From positions 1 to 58,210 of the forward strand of contig NZ_JAKRET010000018.1 of assembly GCF_022664395.1 (NCBI RefSeq): a stretch of 58,210 nucleotides of DNA, read 5' to 3'. How positions within the stretch are numbered: the stretch's first letter is position 1; every line of letters starts with the position of its first letter. The DNA comes from Sphingomonas lacusdianchii. Lineage in GTDB: Bacteria > Pseudomonadota > Alphaproteobacteria > Sphingomonadales > Sphingomonadaceae. The notes beneath the pieces were generated by a model. That model worked only from the letters and a program-made list of their open reading frames with translations. It was not told the DNA's origin and made no database searches. The translations under genes and the position numbers were made by a program. Shown one piece after another: positions 31,967 through 39,865 of the stretch.

Positions 31967-32063
31967 CTAAGCGAATGGTAGTTGGCCTTCGACGCGATCG
32001 GCAGTGCTGACAAGGCGGGCAGGGGGAATGAGTCGCGCCTCCGACTGTCGTAATCAAATCCGA

Positions 32064-33002
32064 TCAGTTGTCGGACACGGATTTCGATCGCTTCATCGGC
32101 GCCAGGACAGTCGGAACCTCGCGAATGACAACAACCTCGTCCGAGACCTTGCTGCTTTTCGAGGCACCTTCGGCGGCTTGGATGGAAAACTCGAAGCCCG
32201 GGACTGTACCGTTTGCAGCCTCGACAACGTAAGGCTTGAAGAGACGGGTCAGGCTTTGATGGCCGATCTGGTGTTGTAGGTCACCCAACCTTATCGAGGT
32301 CACGCCGGAGAAGCGCAGGAAGCAAGCGACTTCATAGAGCCGACGGTTGATCGGGCTCAGCTGGAAGTAGCTGGGTGCGTATTGCATGACACTTCGATCC
32401 TTAAGGATCGCCCGGAACAGCCAATCGCACAGACGAACGTTCACGGCCTTGAGCCTGCGCTCGCCGGTTCGCGTCTTGGTATATTGAAGGCGGGCGGTCT
32501 CAACCCAGGAGAAGAATCCCGCTTCGCCCTCGCCACCAGTCTCGATGTCAGTCTTGATCTGGGTGCTCTGCAGTCGTTCCAATGCCTCGTACAATCTTGT
32601 ATACGCGTTGGATGACGGTGTAGCTCCGGTGACTCGGAAGAAGTCATTGGCAGTGAACTGGAAGTTTTGGCTTACTGGCTCGCCGTTCTCGATCTTCGCA
32701 GCCATAAGGCTGGCGATGTAGAGGATAACCTCTTTGTCGTAGATGTTGGCGACACCCTTATGGCCAGGCTGCACCTCGATACTGATCTCGCCGGTGCTGT
32801 AGGCAAGCGGCTTCATCCATGCCTGCTTCGTAAGCGCGAAGAAGGGGTATGCCATCAGCGATAGCTCGCCATGAACACCACCGCGTAGTGGGCTGTCCAT
32901 GGAGAAGAGGTCGCCTTGCATCGGAACCACTGCGTCTTTGGCAGTGCCGGTCGGCGCCCGATCTTTCGACAGGCCTGGTTCGGCCGCCTTACTCTTCGGC
33001 AT
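32064..33002 (-). CDS. repA: RPA-family replication initiator RepA (312 aa)
   Basis: ATG at 33002 with GGAG 6 bases upstream. After a low-complexity start (residues 1-30), the family signature follows: GELSLMAYPFFALTKQAWMK, ISIEVQPGHKGVANIYDKEV, DFFRVTGATPSSNAYTRLYE and LQYTKTRTGERRLKAVNVRL. These are hallmarks of the RPA initiators of alphaproteobacterial plasmids. Iterons flank the gene on both sides: inverted relative to the first cluster upstream of the start (autoregulation or origin) and four direct copies after the stop. Together with RepC this makes a two-replicon plasmid. Confidence 0.9.
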   Translation of the reverse strand: MPKSKAAEPGLSKDRAPTGTAKDAVVPMQGDLFSMDSPLRGGVHGELSLMAYPFFALTKQAWMKPLAYSTGEISIEVQPGHKGVANIYDKEVILYIASLMAAKIENGEPVSQNFQFTANDFFRVTGATPSSNAYTRLYEALERLQSTQIKTDIETGGEGEAGFFSWVETARLQYTKTRTGERRLKAVNVRLCDWLFRAILKDRSVMQYAPSYFQLSPINRRLYEVACFLRFSGVTSIRLGDLQHQIGHQSLTRLFKPYVVEAANGTVPGFEFSIQAAEGASKSSKVSDEVVVIREVPTVLAPMKRSKSVSDN

Positions 33003-33061
33003 GACCAACTCCGTCGTCTACCAGTCGGCTCACGCGCGTCCGAACCGCGGCGACTCCATAG

Positions 33062-33218
33062 GCGTAGGCGATACCACGAGCCGGTCGACCCGTAAGGCCG
33101 GTCATGGGGTGAGGCGTAGTCGATACCACGAACTTCAGGCGGGTTTCGGGCGGAAAACGTAGCCTTCCGACGGGAGGGTGCCTGCCATTTCGGTCCAACT
33201 TCGTACTATCGACTACGC
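33062..33218. repeat. Three iteron copies upstream of repA
   Basis: Reverse-orientation copies lie at 33062-33079 (GCGTAGGCGATACCACGA) and 33114-33132, and a forward variant at 33200-33218 has AC in place of GG. They lie 60-216 bases before the repA start. The stretch 33003-33402 contains these, a resolvase site and no gene. Confidence 0.8.
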
Positions 33219-33334
33219 CTACGAGACCCGCACCGGGGTTGGTCGGCTTCGTCGCAAACGACCTGTTTTGACGAGGCACCATGGGAATGGATCGCCCGGC
33301 GCGATCGGCCGAGAGGCCGGCTGCGGAATGTGAC

Positions 33335-33396
33335 TTCTCAAAACCCATCGCCAATTGTAATCCCGATCGATGAGCCTTGTCGATGAGTTTTGAGAA
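33335..33396. promoter_or_regulatory. Candidate resolution site of the serine resolvase
   Basis: Two 16-base arms, TTCTCAAAACCCATCG (33335-33350) and CGATGAGTTTTGAGAA (33381-33396), are inverted with 15 of 16 matches. They end 6 bases before the resolvase start, so the protein should bind and autoregulate here. Confidence 0.65.
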
Positions 33397-33402
33397 AAAT
33401 CG

Positions 33403-33951
33403 ATGCTGATCGGCTATGCGCGCGTGTCGACGCCCGAGCAGGATCTGACCCTGCAGCTCGATGCGCTGCGACAAGCCGGGTGCGAGCGGTGCTTTTCCGA
33501 CAAGGCCAGCGGCGCGAAGATCAGTCGCCCTGGTCTGGTCGAGGCCATCAGCTACGCGCGCGCCGGCGATGTGCTGGTCGTCTGGAAGCTGGATCGGCTG
33601 GGCCGAACGATGAAGGGTCTGGTCGACCTCGCGGCCGAGCTTGAGGAGAAGGGCATCGGCCTGCGTTCGATCACGGACGGCATCGATACCTCCGGTACTG
33701 CCGGCAGGTTGGTCTTCAACATCCTCGCCGCCATGGCGCAGATGGAGCGGGAGCTGGTCAAGGAGCGCACCACCGCGGCGCTTGAGGTCGCCAGGCGTCG
33801 GGGTCGCTTTGGCGGTCGAAAGTCGGTCATGACCGACGACCGTCGGAATGCGGCCGAGAGCCTTCTCAAGACAGAGATGACGCCACGCGAAATAGCCGGT
33901 GCGATCGGCGTATCGCTGTCGACCTTCTACCGCCATTTCCCGGGTAGGTGA
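33403..33951 (+). CDS. Serine recombinase (resolvase/invertase family, 182 aa)
   Basis: The catalytic Ser is in IGYARVSTPEQD (residue 9). Conserved blocks follow: GDVLVVWKLDRLGRTMKGLV (with the essential Arg residues), FNILAAMAQMERELVKERT and the C-terminal HTH TPREIAGAIGVSLSTFYRHF. Length is normal for a small resolvase. On a plasmid with two replicons it would resolve dimers; equally it may be a transposon relic, but no transposase is adjacent. Confidence 0.9.
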   Translation: MLIGYARVSTPEQDLTLQLDALRQAGCERCFSDKASGAKISRPGLVEAISYARAGDVLVVWKLDRLGRTMKGLVDLAAELEEKGIGLRSITDGIDTSGTAGRLVFNILAAMAQMERELVKERTTAALEVARRRGRFGGRKSVMTDDRRNAAESLLKTEMTPREIAGAIGVSLSTFYRHFPGR

Positions 33952-34025
33952 CCGCGGCGTAGATGGGCGGACGAGGGCCTTCCTAGCTGGCCAGTGGAAG
34001 AGCGACCCGGCCGTACGCGCGAAGG

Positions 34026-34376
34026 CTACCGATGCGATTCGAGAGCCTTCGCCGGATCCTCTTCGGACGCCGGTTCGCCGTCGCCACTCTGTGGCACCCG
34101 ATCCTTCTGTAGGTGCGCGGTTGGAGGCGATCGAAACCCCTCCGAGCCAAGGAACTCGTACTTGACGTAGCGGTCGGAATCGATGCGCTCGAGCACCGCG
34201 TTGATCACGGCTTCGCGGGAGGGCAGCTGGAGCCGCTGCTGTAGCCGCTCCGCGATGGCCACCGCCACGGGCGACAAGGCGATCGTTGAGCGCCGGTAGC
34301 CGGCTTGATCCTCGCGCTGCTTCTTCAGTCGCATGGACCGGGTACTGCGTTTTATAGGCTGCTCGTCGCTTGTCAT
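34026..34376 (-). CDS. RHH-like hypothetical protein (116 aa)
   Basis: Residues around 28-63 (YRRSTIALSPVAVAIAERLQ, QLPSREAVINAVLERI) look like a CopG/ribbon-helix-helix unit, and a long charged tail follows. The start is uncertain: ATGs at 34400, 34376 and 34334 are all in frame and none has a good Shine-Dalgarno; I chose the middle one. It could be a small repressor of the replication or transfer genes. Confidence 0.5.
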   Translation of the reverse strand: MTSDEQPIKRSTRSMRLKKQREDQAGYRRSTIALSPVAVAIAERLQQRLQLPSREAVINAVLERIDSDRYVKYEFLGSEGFRSPPTAHLQKDRVPQSGDGEPASEEDPAKALESHR

Positions 34377-34473
34377 AAGCGGACGACAATCTGCCAGCAT
34401 CAGGCGACGTGCAATATGACTTCGGCATGACGAAACTTAGCCGCGCCGGTCTGCATAGCAGGCGATGCCACGG

Positions 34474-34893
34474 TCACTGCGCAGTTTGATCGAGAGTGTC
34501 GTCGTCGGCCTCTAGATCGAGAGTGACGTCGTCCTCAGGAGCGTCCTGCTGCGCGCGGTAGGTGGTGAGAATGCGCTCGTACATCGCCATCGTTTTATTG
34601 AGCGACTGCAGGAAGACGGGTTCGAAGTAGATCATCGGCTCATTCAGGATATCGACGGCGAAGTAGGCTCGGACGACGTCAATCTCCAGGATCTCCACGA
34701 GCTGGTCGATGAGATGCCCGGTGAGGGGCGTACGACCCGCCTTGATCTTGACGACAAGGCTGAGGCTTCGCCCCAGTCGGGCGGCTACCTGTGGATTCGT
34801 CAGCCCCCGACGACGCCATTCCTCGCGGAAAAGCGTGAGAAAACCTCGTTGTCTGTCAGCGCTGACGGCGAACGCTTTGCCCTGGTGGTACAT
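34474..34893 (-). CDS. XRE-like helix-turn-helix regulator (139 aa)
   Basis: RGFLTLFREEWRRRGLTNPQ and VAARLGRSLSLVVKIKAGRTPL form a lambda-repressor-type HTH (residues about 16-56). An extra helical domain (LNKTMAMYERILTTYRAQ) and an acidic tail follow. GGGG lies 7 bases before the ATG. A promoter with TTGACA is visible upstream, and the site overlaps short AT-rich half-sites that could be its own operator. It is a candidate regulator of the tra operon 750 bases away. Confidence 0.65.
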   Translation of the reverse strand: MYHQGKAFAVSADRQRGFLTLFREEWRRRGLTNPQVAARLGRSLSLVVKIKAGRTPLTGHLIDQLVEILEIDVVRAYFAVDILNEPMIYFEPVFLQSLNKTMAMYERILTTYRAQQDAPEDDVTLDLEADDDTLDQTAQ

Positions 34894-34914
34894 GGTGCGA
34901 CCCCCTAACGGGTC

Positions 34915-34945
34915 GTAATACTCCGTTATTCCGCACGATTGTCAA
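34915..34945 (-). promoter_or_regulatory. Candidate promoter of the XRE-like gene
   Basis: On the minus strand TTGACA (34945-34940), a 19-base spacer and TATTAC (34920-34915). The spacer is 2 bases longer than ideal. AATA and TATT half-sites overlap it. The -35 box overlaps the stop codon of the gene at 34942. Confidence 0.4.
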
Positions 34946-35325
34946 TCACGCGCGTCCACGGCAATGTGTGAACAATCGATAAATGTTCCGTGAAATACGG
35001 CGAGTAGTGCTGTTACGAAGGCGAGCCGAGTGGGAACCGGGTGGTCGGCGTGTTTCATCGCTAGATCACGCGCTCGTTGGAAGATGGGTTTCTGGCTAAG
35101 CGGGATGCGCAACGTCACTCGCACGTCGCCGGGCAGATCTAGCTTGAGCGCCTCGGCAACCAAGGCCTTGGGATCCTCCATAGACAGGAAGATTTCCATG
35201 CCTTTCAGGGCTGTAGCGGACACGCTCTCGAACGCCAGTGTGTGGTGCGAGTGGATGCGGATGGCGTGACTCGCCAGCCGGAACACCGACTTATCGAACG
35301 TGAATGTGTAGATCACCTGAGACAT
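34942..35325 (-). CDS. Hypothetical protein (127 aa)
   Basis: The first half is beta-rich (VIYTFTFDKSVFRLASHAIR, IHSHHTLAFESVSATALKG) and the second contains DVRVTLRIPLSQKPIFQRAR and a helical tail with Cys. No family is recognised. It lies immediately upstream of the XRE-like regulator on the same strand and just outside the tra leader, so a regulatory or partner role is possible. Confidence 0.55.
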   Translation of the reverse strand: MSQVIYTFTFDKSVFRLASHAIRIHSHHTLAFESVSATALKGMEIFLSMEDPKALVAEALKLDLPGDVRVTLRIPLSQKPIFQRARDLAMKHADHPVPTRLAFVTALLAVFHGTFIDCSHIAVDARD

Positions 35326-35442
35326 AGGCGATCATATTCCCTCCCCCGGGGGATAGGCCATACCTGATACGCGGCGATTGCGGTTGCCGCCGGCCTCTCG
35401 TGCCGCAGTCCCTCCATCGTTCACAAAGATCAGGACAAGTAA

Positions 35443-35465
35443 ACAGGGGAATTATTTTACCCTGT
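35443..35465. promoter_or_regulatory. Inverted repeat in the tra leader
   Basis: ACAGGG-N11-CCCTGT with an AT-rich centre. Read on the minus strand it resembles the CAGGGTAA motif at 35556. The 322-base leader 35326-35647 contains this, the motif below and no gene I trust. Confidence 0.5.
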
Positions 35466-35555
35466 CGATCGGTCCACGGCGGGAATGAACCATTTCGGCT
35501 GGAAGTGCGCTGCGGTCGTGCGTTGCCTACTAGATGTTACAATCACTGTCACAAA

Positions 35556-35572
35556 CAGGGTAACTTTTTTCC
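35556..35572 (+). promoter_or_regulatory. 17-base motif CAGGGTAAcTTTTTTCC in the tra leader
   Basis: Shared with 28766-28782 at 16 of 17 positions. It lies 75 bases before traA. Confidence 0.5.
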
Positions 35573-35647
35573 TCTGTTCAAGTCTTGAAATTTGGTTCCT
35601 TTTGAAGACGGCGCAGCAATTTGCTTCGTCTATCAAGGGGAAAGAGC

Positions 35648-35971
35648 ATGTCTGCACTTGCGATGCCGAAGGGGGGTCGTACCAACGCCGTCCTTCTCGG
35701 CCTGGCAATCATCGCCATGGTGATGGTGCTGGGCGCGTCGGCGGCGTTCGCCGGCACCGACACGACGTTCAATACCGCGCTGACGAAGTTCACGGACTTC
35801 CTCGAGGGCTCGGGCGGCAAGATCATCACCGTGATGAGCCTCGCCGGCGGCATCGTCGCGCTCGCGTCGGGTCGCTTCAGCCTCGGCCAGGTGGCCGTCC
35901 CGGTCGCGGTCGGCGTCGGCGCCGGCACCGGCATTCCGATCGTCACCTCGACCGTCACCGCGACGATCTGA
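35648..35971 (+). CDS. traA: TraA-type conjugative pilin (107 aa)
   Basis: The ATG at 35648 has AAGGGG 7 bases upstream; an earlier in-frame start lacks one. A long leader (TNAVLLGLAIIAMVMVLGAS) ends in SAAFA, giving a predicted mature pilin of about 72 residues with two hydrophobic helices (IITVMSLAGGIVALASGRFS and QVAVPVAVGVGAGTGIPIV). This is the size and layout of F pilin. It is the first gene of a tra operon in F-type order. Confidence 0.85.
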   Translation: MSALAMPKGGRTNAVLLGLAIIAMVMVLGASAAFAGTDTTFNTALTKFTDFLEGSGGKIITVMSLAGGIVALASGRFSLGQVAVPVAVGVGAGTGIPIVTSTVTATI

Positions 35972-36010
35972 GGCGCGGCTGGATCAACCGCTGGGAGGGC
36001 GGCTTAGCTT

Positions 36011-36295
36011 ATGGACCGGTATTCCATCCCCTCGCATCTCGACGACCCGGAGCTGATCGGCTTCTGGACGCTGGACGAGTTCCTCGCGATGGCGATCCCC
36101 TTCGTGTGGGGCATCCTCTCGCAGCACGTCGTGATCGGGTTGGTGGTCTCGTTGCTCGGATGGTGGGGCTTTCGCAAGCTCAAAGCCGGGAAGGCCTCGT
36201 CGTGGATTCTCCACATGGCCTACTGGCACCTGCCCTCGAGCTTCACCGGGCTAAAGGCGACGCCGCCCTCTCACCTTCGCGTGATGGTGGGCTAA
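36011..36295 (+). CDS. traL: TraL, pilus assembly membrane protein (94 aa)
   Basis: SIPSHLDDPELIGFWTLDEF is the typical TraL opening, followed by a hydrophobic stretch AMAIPFVWGI...VVIGLVVSLLGWWG spanning the inner membrane. It is VirB3-like in role, helping assemble the pilus with TraC. It lies 39 bases after traA and ends directly at traE. Confidence 0.85.
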   Translation: MDRYSIPSHLDDPELIGFWTLDEFLAMAIPFVWGILSQHVVIGLVVSLLGWWGFRKLKAGKASSWILHMAYWHLPSSFTGLKATPPSHLRVMVG

Positions 36296-36880
36296 ATGGA
36301 TTACAGTGTCGGCCTCGCGCAATCGCAGCGGGTCATCAAGCAGCGCAACATGCTCGGCATCGTGGCGCTGGTGCTGGCAGGTCTCGTTGTCCTCCTATTC
36401 CTGGTCGGCGCCACGCGCGACCGCGAGATCGTGCTGCAGCCGATCGTGCGCACGCCGCTGACGCTCTCTTCGAGCGGTGTAAGCCGGGACTACCTCGAGA
36501 TGGTCACGCGCGACACAGCGCTGATGACGCTCAATCGGTCCCCCGAGAACCTCCAATACTGGATGGACTCGATCCTCGCGATCGCCACGCCAGAAAGCCA
36601 CGGCGCGCTCAAGCGCGATCTCATGAAGATCGTCAACGAGCAGAACGGCTCGACGATCAGTCAGTATTTCACGCTCACCGGCATGAAGGTCGACCCTGAG
36701 GCTCTGACCTCTGAGGTGAGCGGCACCCTCCACACCGTCGTCGGCTCGAAGTCGGTCACCGCCGAGCCGAAGACCTTCCGCTTCAACTGGGCGTATCGTG
36801 GCCTGTCTCTGCAGCTGAAGGGCTTCGGGATGGTGAGCAAGGCCGACAAGGACGGCGCCGCATCCGGAGACGCGTCATGA
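36296..36880 (+). CDS. traE: TraE, channel component (194 aa)
   Basis: An N-terminal membrane helix (MLGIVALVLAGLVVLLFLVG) is followed by a periplasmic domain with YLEMVTRDTALMTLNRSPEN and ISQYFTLTGMKVDPEALTSE, as in the TraE/VirB5-8-like family. It starts right after the traL stop and overlaps traK. Confidence 0.85.
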   Translation: MDYSVGLAQSQRVIKQRNMLGIVALVLAGLVVLLFLVGATRDREIVLQPIVRTPLTLSSSGVSRDYLEMVTRDTALMTLNRSPENLQYWMDSILAIATPESHGALKRDLMKIVNEQNGSTISQYFTLTGMKVDPEALTSEVSGTLHTVVGSKSVTAEPKTFRFNWAYRGLSLQLKGFGMVSKADKDGAASGDAS

Positions 36881-37689
36881 GCCCTCTGCTTGCCTATAGC
36901 CTGATCGGCGCTGGAGGGGCGGTCACCACGCGCTGGTGCCACCTCTCGCGCCTGATCGGCGGTTGCATGATCGTGGTCGGCGGGGTCGCGCTCGCGGCGC
37001 CTGCTTTCGCCGACGAGCACGTTCTCGCACGCGACAACAGCGAGGTCGCCTGCACGATGTCGAAGTCCGGGCTGACGCGGGTCAGCCTCAAGGACGATCG
37101 CTTCGCCAGCGTCTCCAAGCTCACGACCGGCGTCGACAGCGAGGACTTCACGGTCGTCAACGAGCCCAATCGCGGCGACATCTACGTCTCGGTGCCGGAA
37201 GGCTACTCGCGCGCCACGGTGTCGTTCTTCGGCACGACCGCCAAGGGATACGTCTACAAGTTCGCCTGCAGGTTGGCCGGCGACGACGCGCAGCAGGTGT
37301 TCGTCGAGAACAAGGACGTCGAGGCGGAGAAGCAGACGCAGGTCGCATCCGCTGCCGCGACGCCGCAGGAGGCGTCGGCGAACCTCGTCCAGGCGATGTA
37401 CGAGAACGCGAACATCGACGGGTTCGAGATCCGGCCCGCCTCCATGTCGGCGGTGATGATCGGCACCCTCAAGGTGCAGATGATCTCGGAATACCGCGGG
37501 GCGCAGATCGCCGGTCGCGTGCTGCGGATTCAGAACACCGGCAAGGCGCCGGTGTCGCTCGGTGAAGGCACGATCGCGCCGTCGAACGCGATCGCGGTCT
37601 CGGTGCCGCACCCTGACCTCAAGCCGGGCGAAGCCACCACCGTCTACATCGTCACGCCTTCGGGCCTCGCCAACGGAGTGCGGCCATGA
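36877..37689 (+). CDS. traK: TraK, outer-membrane secretin-like protein (270 aa)
   Basis: A signal peptide is visible around residues 22-45 (SRLIGGCMIVVGGVALAAPA, cut near FADEHV). The periplasmic body (GLTRVSLKDDRFASVSKLTT, DFTVVNEPNRGDIYVSVPEG) fits TraK, the VirB9 counterpart that forms the outer core with TraV and TraB. ATGA overlaps on both sides suggest coupled translation. Confidence 0.85.
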   Translation: MSPLLAYSLIGAGGAVTTRWCHLSRLIGGCMIVVGGVALAAPAFADEHVLARDNSEVACTMSKSGLTRVSLKDDRFASVSKLTTGVDSEDFTVVNEPNRGDIYVSVPEGYSRATVSFFGTTAKGYVYKFACRLAGDDAQQVFVENKDVEAEKQTQVASAAATPQEASANLVQAMYENANIDGFEIRPASMSAVMIGTLKVQMISEYRGAQIAGRVLRIQNTGKAPVSLGEGTIAPSNAIAVSVPHPDLKPGEATTVYIVTPSGLANGVRP

Positions 37690-39014
37690 GCCTCAGGGAC
37701 ATCTTCAATCGCAACAAGGCCAAGCAGCTCGATGCCGAGCCCGAGGAGGGCGACGACACTGGCATGATGGCCGGCAACGATGCCGTGCGGAAGAAGCAGA
37801 CCATGTGGCTGGCGATCATCGCCGGCTTCATCGTGATGCTCGGCGGTTGGTACATCCTCAAGCCGTCAGGCAAGGCTGCCATCGCATCGACCGACGGCAA
37901 GGACGTGACGATCGCGACCGACGACATGGTCAACCGCAACATGTCGCAGCGCGAATGGCAGGCCTCCTCCGAGGCGCAGATGCAGTCGATCAACAACCAG
38001 CTGAAGTCGGTCGACGGCCAGGCCGCGCAGATGCGGGCGCTCCAGGAGCAGGTTGCGGCGCTGCAGGGCCAGAACCAATCGATGGCCTCGGACGGTCAGC
38101 GCGTCATGAGCGCCTATCAGCAGGAGAACGATCAGCTGCGCAAGCAGCTCTCGGACCGCTCGAGCACGCCCGCGCCTGCACCCCTGCCGACCCAGATGTA
38201 CGGCGCCGCGCAGCAGAATTACCGGGGACCCGGTGGGGCAGGGGGCCCGATGACGGCGGGTGAAGCGGCCGCGGCTGCCGTTGCGTCGCGGCAAATTAAG
38301 CTCGTCTCATTCGAGGGTGGCCCGGCCGGCACCGCCACGCGGATCTCGGGAGGCACGACCAGCTACACCGACAGCCCCAACTACCTGCCGCCAAACTCGA
38401 TTGCGAAGGCGAAGGTCATCGTGGGCGTCGACGCTTCGGCCGGTGTTCAGTCGCAGTCGGACCCGCTTCCGGTTGTGCTGCGCATCACCGGACCGGCGCG
38501 GTCGGTCTACCGGGACGGCAAGCTGCTCACCACGCGGATCGAAGGCTGCCTCATTAACGGCGCGGCGCGCGGCGACCTCTCGTCCGAGAAGGTCTACGTC
38601 AAGCTGCAGCGGATGACGTGCCCGCAGTCGAACGGCCGCTACGCGGTGTCCGACGTAAAGGGTTTCATCAGCTTCGCCGGCAAGACGGGTGTCCGCGGTC
38701 GCGTCGTAAGCCGGGAGGGTGGCCTCGTCGGGCAGGCGTTCCTCGCCGGCGTCGCAGGTGGCATCGGCCGCGGCTTCGCGGCGAATGCCAACTCCTCGCT
38801 CCTCGGCTCGAACATCACCGTCAACGGCAAACGCCAGATGCTCGGCGTCGGCGAACTGGCGACCGGCGGTATCGGCAATGGTGTCGCAGAGGCCGGCGAC
38901 ATGGTCAGCAAGTACCTGATCGAGCGTGCTGAGCAATATCAGCCGGTCATCGAGATGCCCACCGGCATCGATGTCGAGATCGTCTTCCTCGAGGGCGTCT
39001 TCATCCAGAACTGA
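37686..39014 (+). CDS. traB: TraB, VirB10-like core protein (442 aa)
   Basis: One membrane helix (residues about 39-58, TMWLAIIAGFIVMLGGWYIL), then a coiled-coil stretch rich in Gln (about 93-155), a Pro-rich linker and a VirB10-type beta domain from about 205: IAKAKVIVGVDASAGVQSQS, IEGCLINGAARGDLSSEKVY and KGFISFAGKTGVRGRVVSRE. It spans both membranes as the scaffold of the channel. Confidence 0.9.
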   Translation: MSLRDIFNRNKAKQLDAEPEEGDDTGMMAGNDAVRKKQTMWLAIIAGFIVMLGGWYILKPSGKAAIASTDGKDVTIATDDMVNRNMSQREWQASSEAQMQSINNQLKSVDGQAAQMRALQEQVAALQGQNQSMASDGQRVMSAYQQENDQLRKQLSDRSSTPAPAPLPTQMYGAAQQNYRGPGGAGGPMTAGEAAAAAVASRQIKLVSFEGGPAGTATRISGGTTSYTDSPNYLPPNSIAKAKVIVGVDASAGVQSQSDPLPVVLRITGPARSVYRDGKLLTTRIEGCLINGAARGDLSSEKVYVKLQRMTCPQSNGRYAVSDVKGFISFAGKTGVRGRVVSREGGLVGQAFLAGVAGGIGRGFAANANSSLLGSNITVNGKRQMLGVGELATGGIGNGVAEAGDMVSKYLIERAEQYQPVIEMPTGIDVEIVFLEGVFIQN

Positions 39015-39049
39015 GCGGCCTCGACCAGGTCGGAAAGGCGGGAAGAGTT

Positions 39050-39865
39050 ATGATGCAGGGTTTGGGATCGGTAACGCTGGCAGCGATGGCGGCGCTTCTC
39101 ACCGGGAGCGCTGCGGCCCCCGACGGCGAGATCGTCAAGGCCGCGCTGACGAAGCGACTGCCCAAGACGCAGGTGACCTCGGTCGACTGCTCCAAGGTGG
39201 ACGGCCTGTGCGAGGTCGTGGCTGGCTCGAACCTCTTCTACGTCGACAAGTCCGCGCGCTTCCTTGTCATCGGACGCGTCTACGACATGCAGACGCGCCA
39301 GGACCTTACCGCCGCGCGGTTGCTGGCGCTCAACCCAGACATGCTGGTGGGCGGTGCGGCGAAGGCGAACAGCGCAGCCGATGCTCCCGACGCCGCGCCG
39401 CCTTCGGTGGGCGCAGGCACGCGGGTGACCCAGGCGGCGTCCCCGCAACGCCTCGACCTTTCGCGGCTGTCGAAGAAGGGTGCGATCGTCTGGGGTTCGG
39501 GGGCGCAGACGGTGACCGTCTTCTCGGACTTCCACTGCGGCTACTGCCGCGCGCTCAGCCAGTCGCTCGAGACGATGAACGTCACCGTGATCGAGCGACC
39601 GATCTCGGTCCTCGGCAGCCGCGAGGTCGCCGACCTCGTGCTGTGCGCGCGCGACAAGCATGCCGCGGTGCGCGCCGCCTATGCGCAGGACGAGATCCGC
39701 ACCGGCCCCAAGTGCGACACCAGCGGTCTGGATGAGAACGAGGCCTTCGCCAAGGCGCACGGACTCAACGGCACGCCGGTCATCGTCCGCTCTGACGGCG
39801 CCGTGATGGAGGGCTTCAAACCGAAGCCGCAGCTCGAAGCATGGTTGAAGGGAGCCAGGTCGTGA
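39050..39865 (+). CDS. dsbC: DsbC-like periplasmic disulfide isomerase (271 aa)
   Basis: Signal peptide LAAMAALLTGSAAA, an N-terminal dimerisation domain (CSKVDGLCEVVAGSNLFYVD) and a thioredoxin-fold domain with the active site CGYC at about 163-166 (VFSDFHCGYCRALSQS). Its place between traB and traV is common in F-type systems of this clade. It would shuffle disulfides in Cys-rich TraU, TraN and TraH encoded downstream. Confidence 0.9.
   Translation: MMQGLGSVTLAAMAALLTGSAAAPDGEIVKAALTKRLPKTQVTSVDCSKVDGLCEVVAGSNLFYVDKSARFLVIGRVYDMQTRQDLTAARLLALNPDMLVGGAAKANSAADAPDAAPPSVGAGTRVTQAASPQRLDLSRLSKKGAIVWGSGAQTVTVFSDFHCGYCRALSQSLETMNVTVIERPISVLGSREVADLVLCARDKHAAVRAAYAQDEIRTGPKCDTSGLDENEAFAKAHGLNGTPVIVRSDGAVMEGFKPKPQLEAWLKGARS

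Noticed and set aside
32989..34428. 479-codon minus-strand ORF across the iterons and the resolvase
   Set aside because: It runs through three iterons and the resolvase site and lies opposite a gene with a perfect recombinase signature.
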